Below are positions 6,723 to 6,837 of a stretch of DNA of 6,837 nt, in pieces. The DNA lies in assembly GCA_027053375.1 (NCBI GenBank), contig JALUJC010000339.1:1-6837 (forward strand), written 5' to 3'. The notes beneath the pieces were generated by a model. It did not search any database. It was not told the origin of the DNA and worked only from the letters and a program-made list of their open reading frames with translations. Position numbers and translations under genes: made by a program. Numbering within the stretch: the first letter of the stretch is position 1; the number at the start of each line of letters is the position of its first letter. This DNA is from Caldifarciminota bacterium. GTDB lineage: Bacteria > Hydrothermota > Hydrothermia > S141-80.

Positions 6723-6836
6723 TTAGGGAACGCTGTTTCCCTGAATTTTAAGGCGTTCACCCACAGAGTCGGTCTGGGTCGGCGGAGGGTGGACAGAAGC
6801 GCATGGACCCTGCAGCCTTTCACGTACTTCACTACT
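6723..6836 (-). other. Possible 3' end of an unidentified minus-strand gene
   Basis: One minus-strand frame is open from the right edge for 37 codons and then stops at TAA (6725-6723). The translated tail ends in VGERLKIQGNSVP. I do not recognise it. Its third-position GC is about half, lower than the neighbouring genes seem to have, and an open frame this short is not significant on its own. What favours it is the position: it ends just before an inverted repeat and before the gpsA promoter candidate, as an upstream co-oriented gene would. A competing reading is a plus-strand frame from ATG 6687, open to the edge. The rest of the 198-base stretch 6640-6837 shows no tRNA or other recognisable gene. 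Confidence 0.2.
6725..6742. repeat. Small hairpin AGGGAA-6-TTCCCT
   Basis: A perfect 6-bp stem (AGGGAA 6725-6730, TTCCCT 6737-6742) closes a 6-base loop. On the plus strand it is followed, after GAA, by only four T residues, so it would be a poor terminator in that direction. On the minus strand it overlaps the TAA of a possible partial reading frame. Part of it (CTGTTTCC, 6733-6740) is also complementary to GGAAACAG at 6676-6683, so competing pairings are possible. Confidence 0.35.
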
Positions 6837-6837
6837 C

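Noticed and set aside
5182..6726. Plus-strand open frame of 514 codons opposite gpsA and the Memo gene
   Set aside because: It is antisense to two genes with clear family motifs, has low-complexity Pro/Gly/His-rich translation and no recognisable domain. Long antisense frames are common in GC-rich DNA.
6723..6770. GNSVP at the end of the partial frame, as in motif X of cytosine-5 DNA methyltransferases
   Set aside because: The residues before it (IQ instead of QI) do not fit, and the frame stops right after it, where the methyltransferase helix should continue.
6512..6832. Minus-strand open frame of 106 codons overlapping the gpsA start
   Set aside because: It runs out of frame through the first 128 bases of gpsA, and its translation has no recognisable motif. 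The gpsA frame is clearly the coding one there.
6640..6837. Possible 6S RNA because of a GCCTTAAAA string on the minus strand
   Set aside because: Only a short string resembles the enterobacterial 6S sequence. I could not find the long closing stem or the central bubble arrangement.

Overview
This window reads as chromosomal DNA of a GC-rich (by eye a little under 60%), diderm (Gram-negative type) bacterium. The main clue is the left edge: the end of lptB, whose product powers lipopolysaccharide transport, lies 8 bases upstream of the sigma-54 gene rpoN. That pairing is widespread in Proteobacteria and several related diderm phyla. The rpoN product is quite diverged from well-studied homologues, and the usual downstream genes of proteobacterial rpoN loci (hpf, ptsN) are not here. 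I would not name a genus or phylum from this window.

Left block, plus strand (1-2549): lptB (5' end cut off), rpoN and a MarC-family membrane protein gene. Spacing is 8 bases and then a 1-base TGATG overlap, so they look like one co-transcribed unit that continues to the left.

Right block, minus strand (6639 down to 2533): gpsA (glycerol-3-phosphate dehydrogenase), a Memo-family gene (AmmeMemoRadiSam system protein B), an OPT-family oligopeptide/metal-chelate transporter, and a YkuD-type L,D-transpeptidase without a visible signal peptide. Consecutive genes overlap by 4, 4 and 19 bases, so this is almost certainly one translationally coupled operon. It begins at a plausible sigma-70-like promoter (TTGAAG, 17 bases, TATCAT) placed so close to the gpsA start codon that the message would be nearly or fully leaderless. 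The shared role of the four genes is not obvious: gpsA feeds phospholipid synthesis, Ldt acts on peptidoglycan, OPT imports peptides or chelates, and Memo is of unsettled function.

The two blocks converge and their coding regions overlap by 17 bases (2533-2549), leaving no intergenic terminator. The only intergenic stretch is 6640-6837 (198 bases). It holds the gpsA promoter candidate, an imperfect 58-base inverted repeat, a short 6-bp hairpin, and possibly the last 37 codons of another minus-strand gene. No tRNA, rRNA, CRISPR array or complete mobile element was seen. Most of the window is ordinary housekeeping and accessory metabolism. The points worth a second look are the orphan Memo-OPT-Ldt linkage, the diverged sigma-54, the leaderless gpsA start and the structured right edge.
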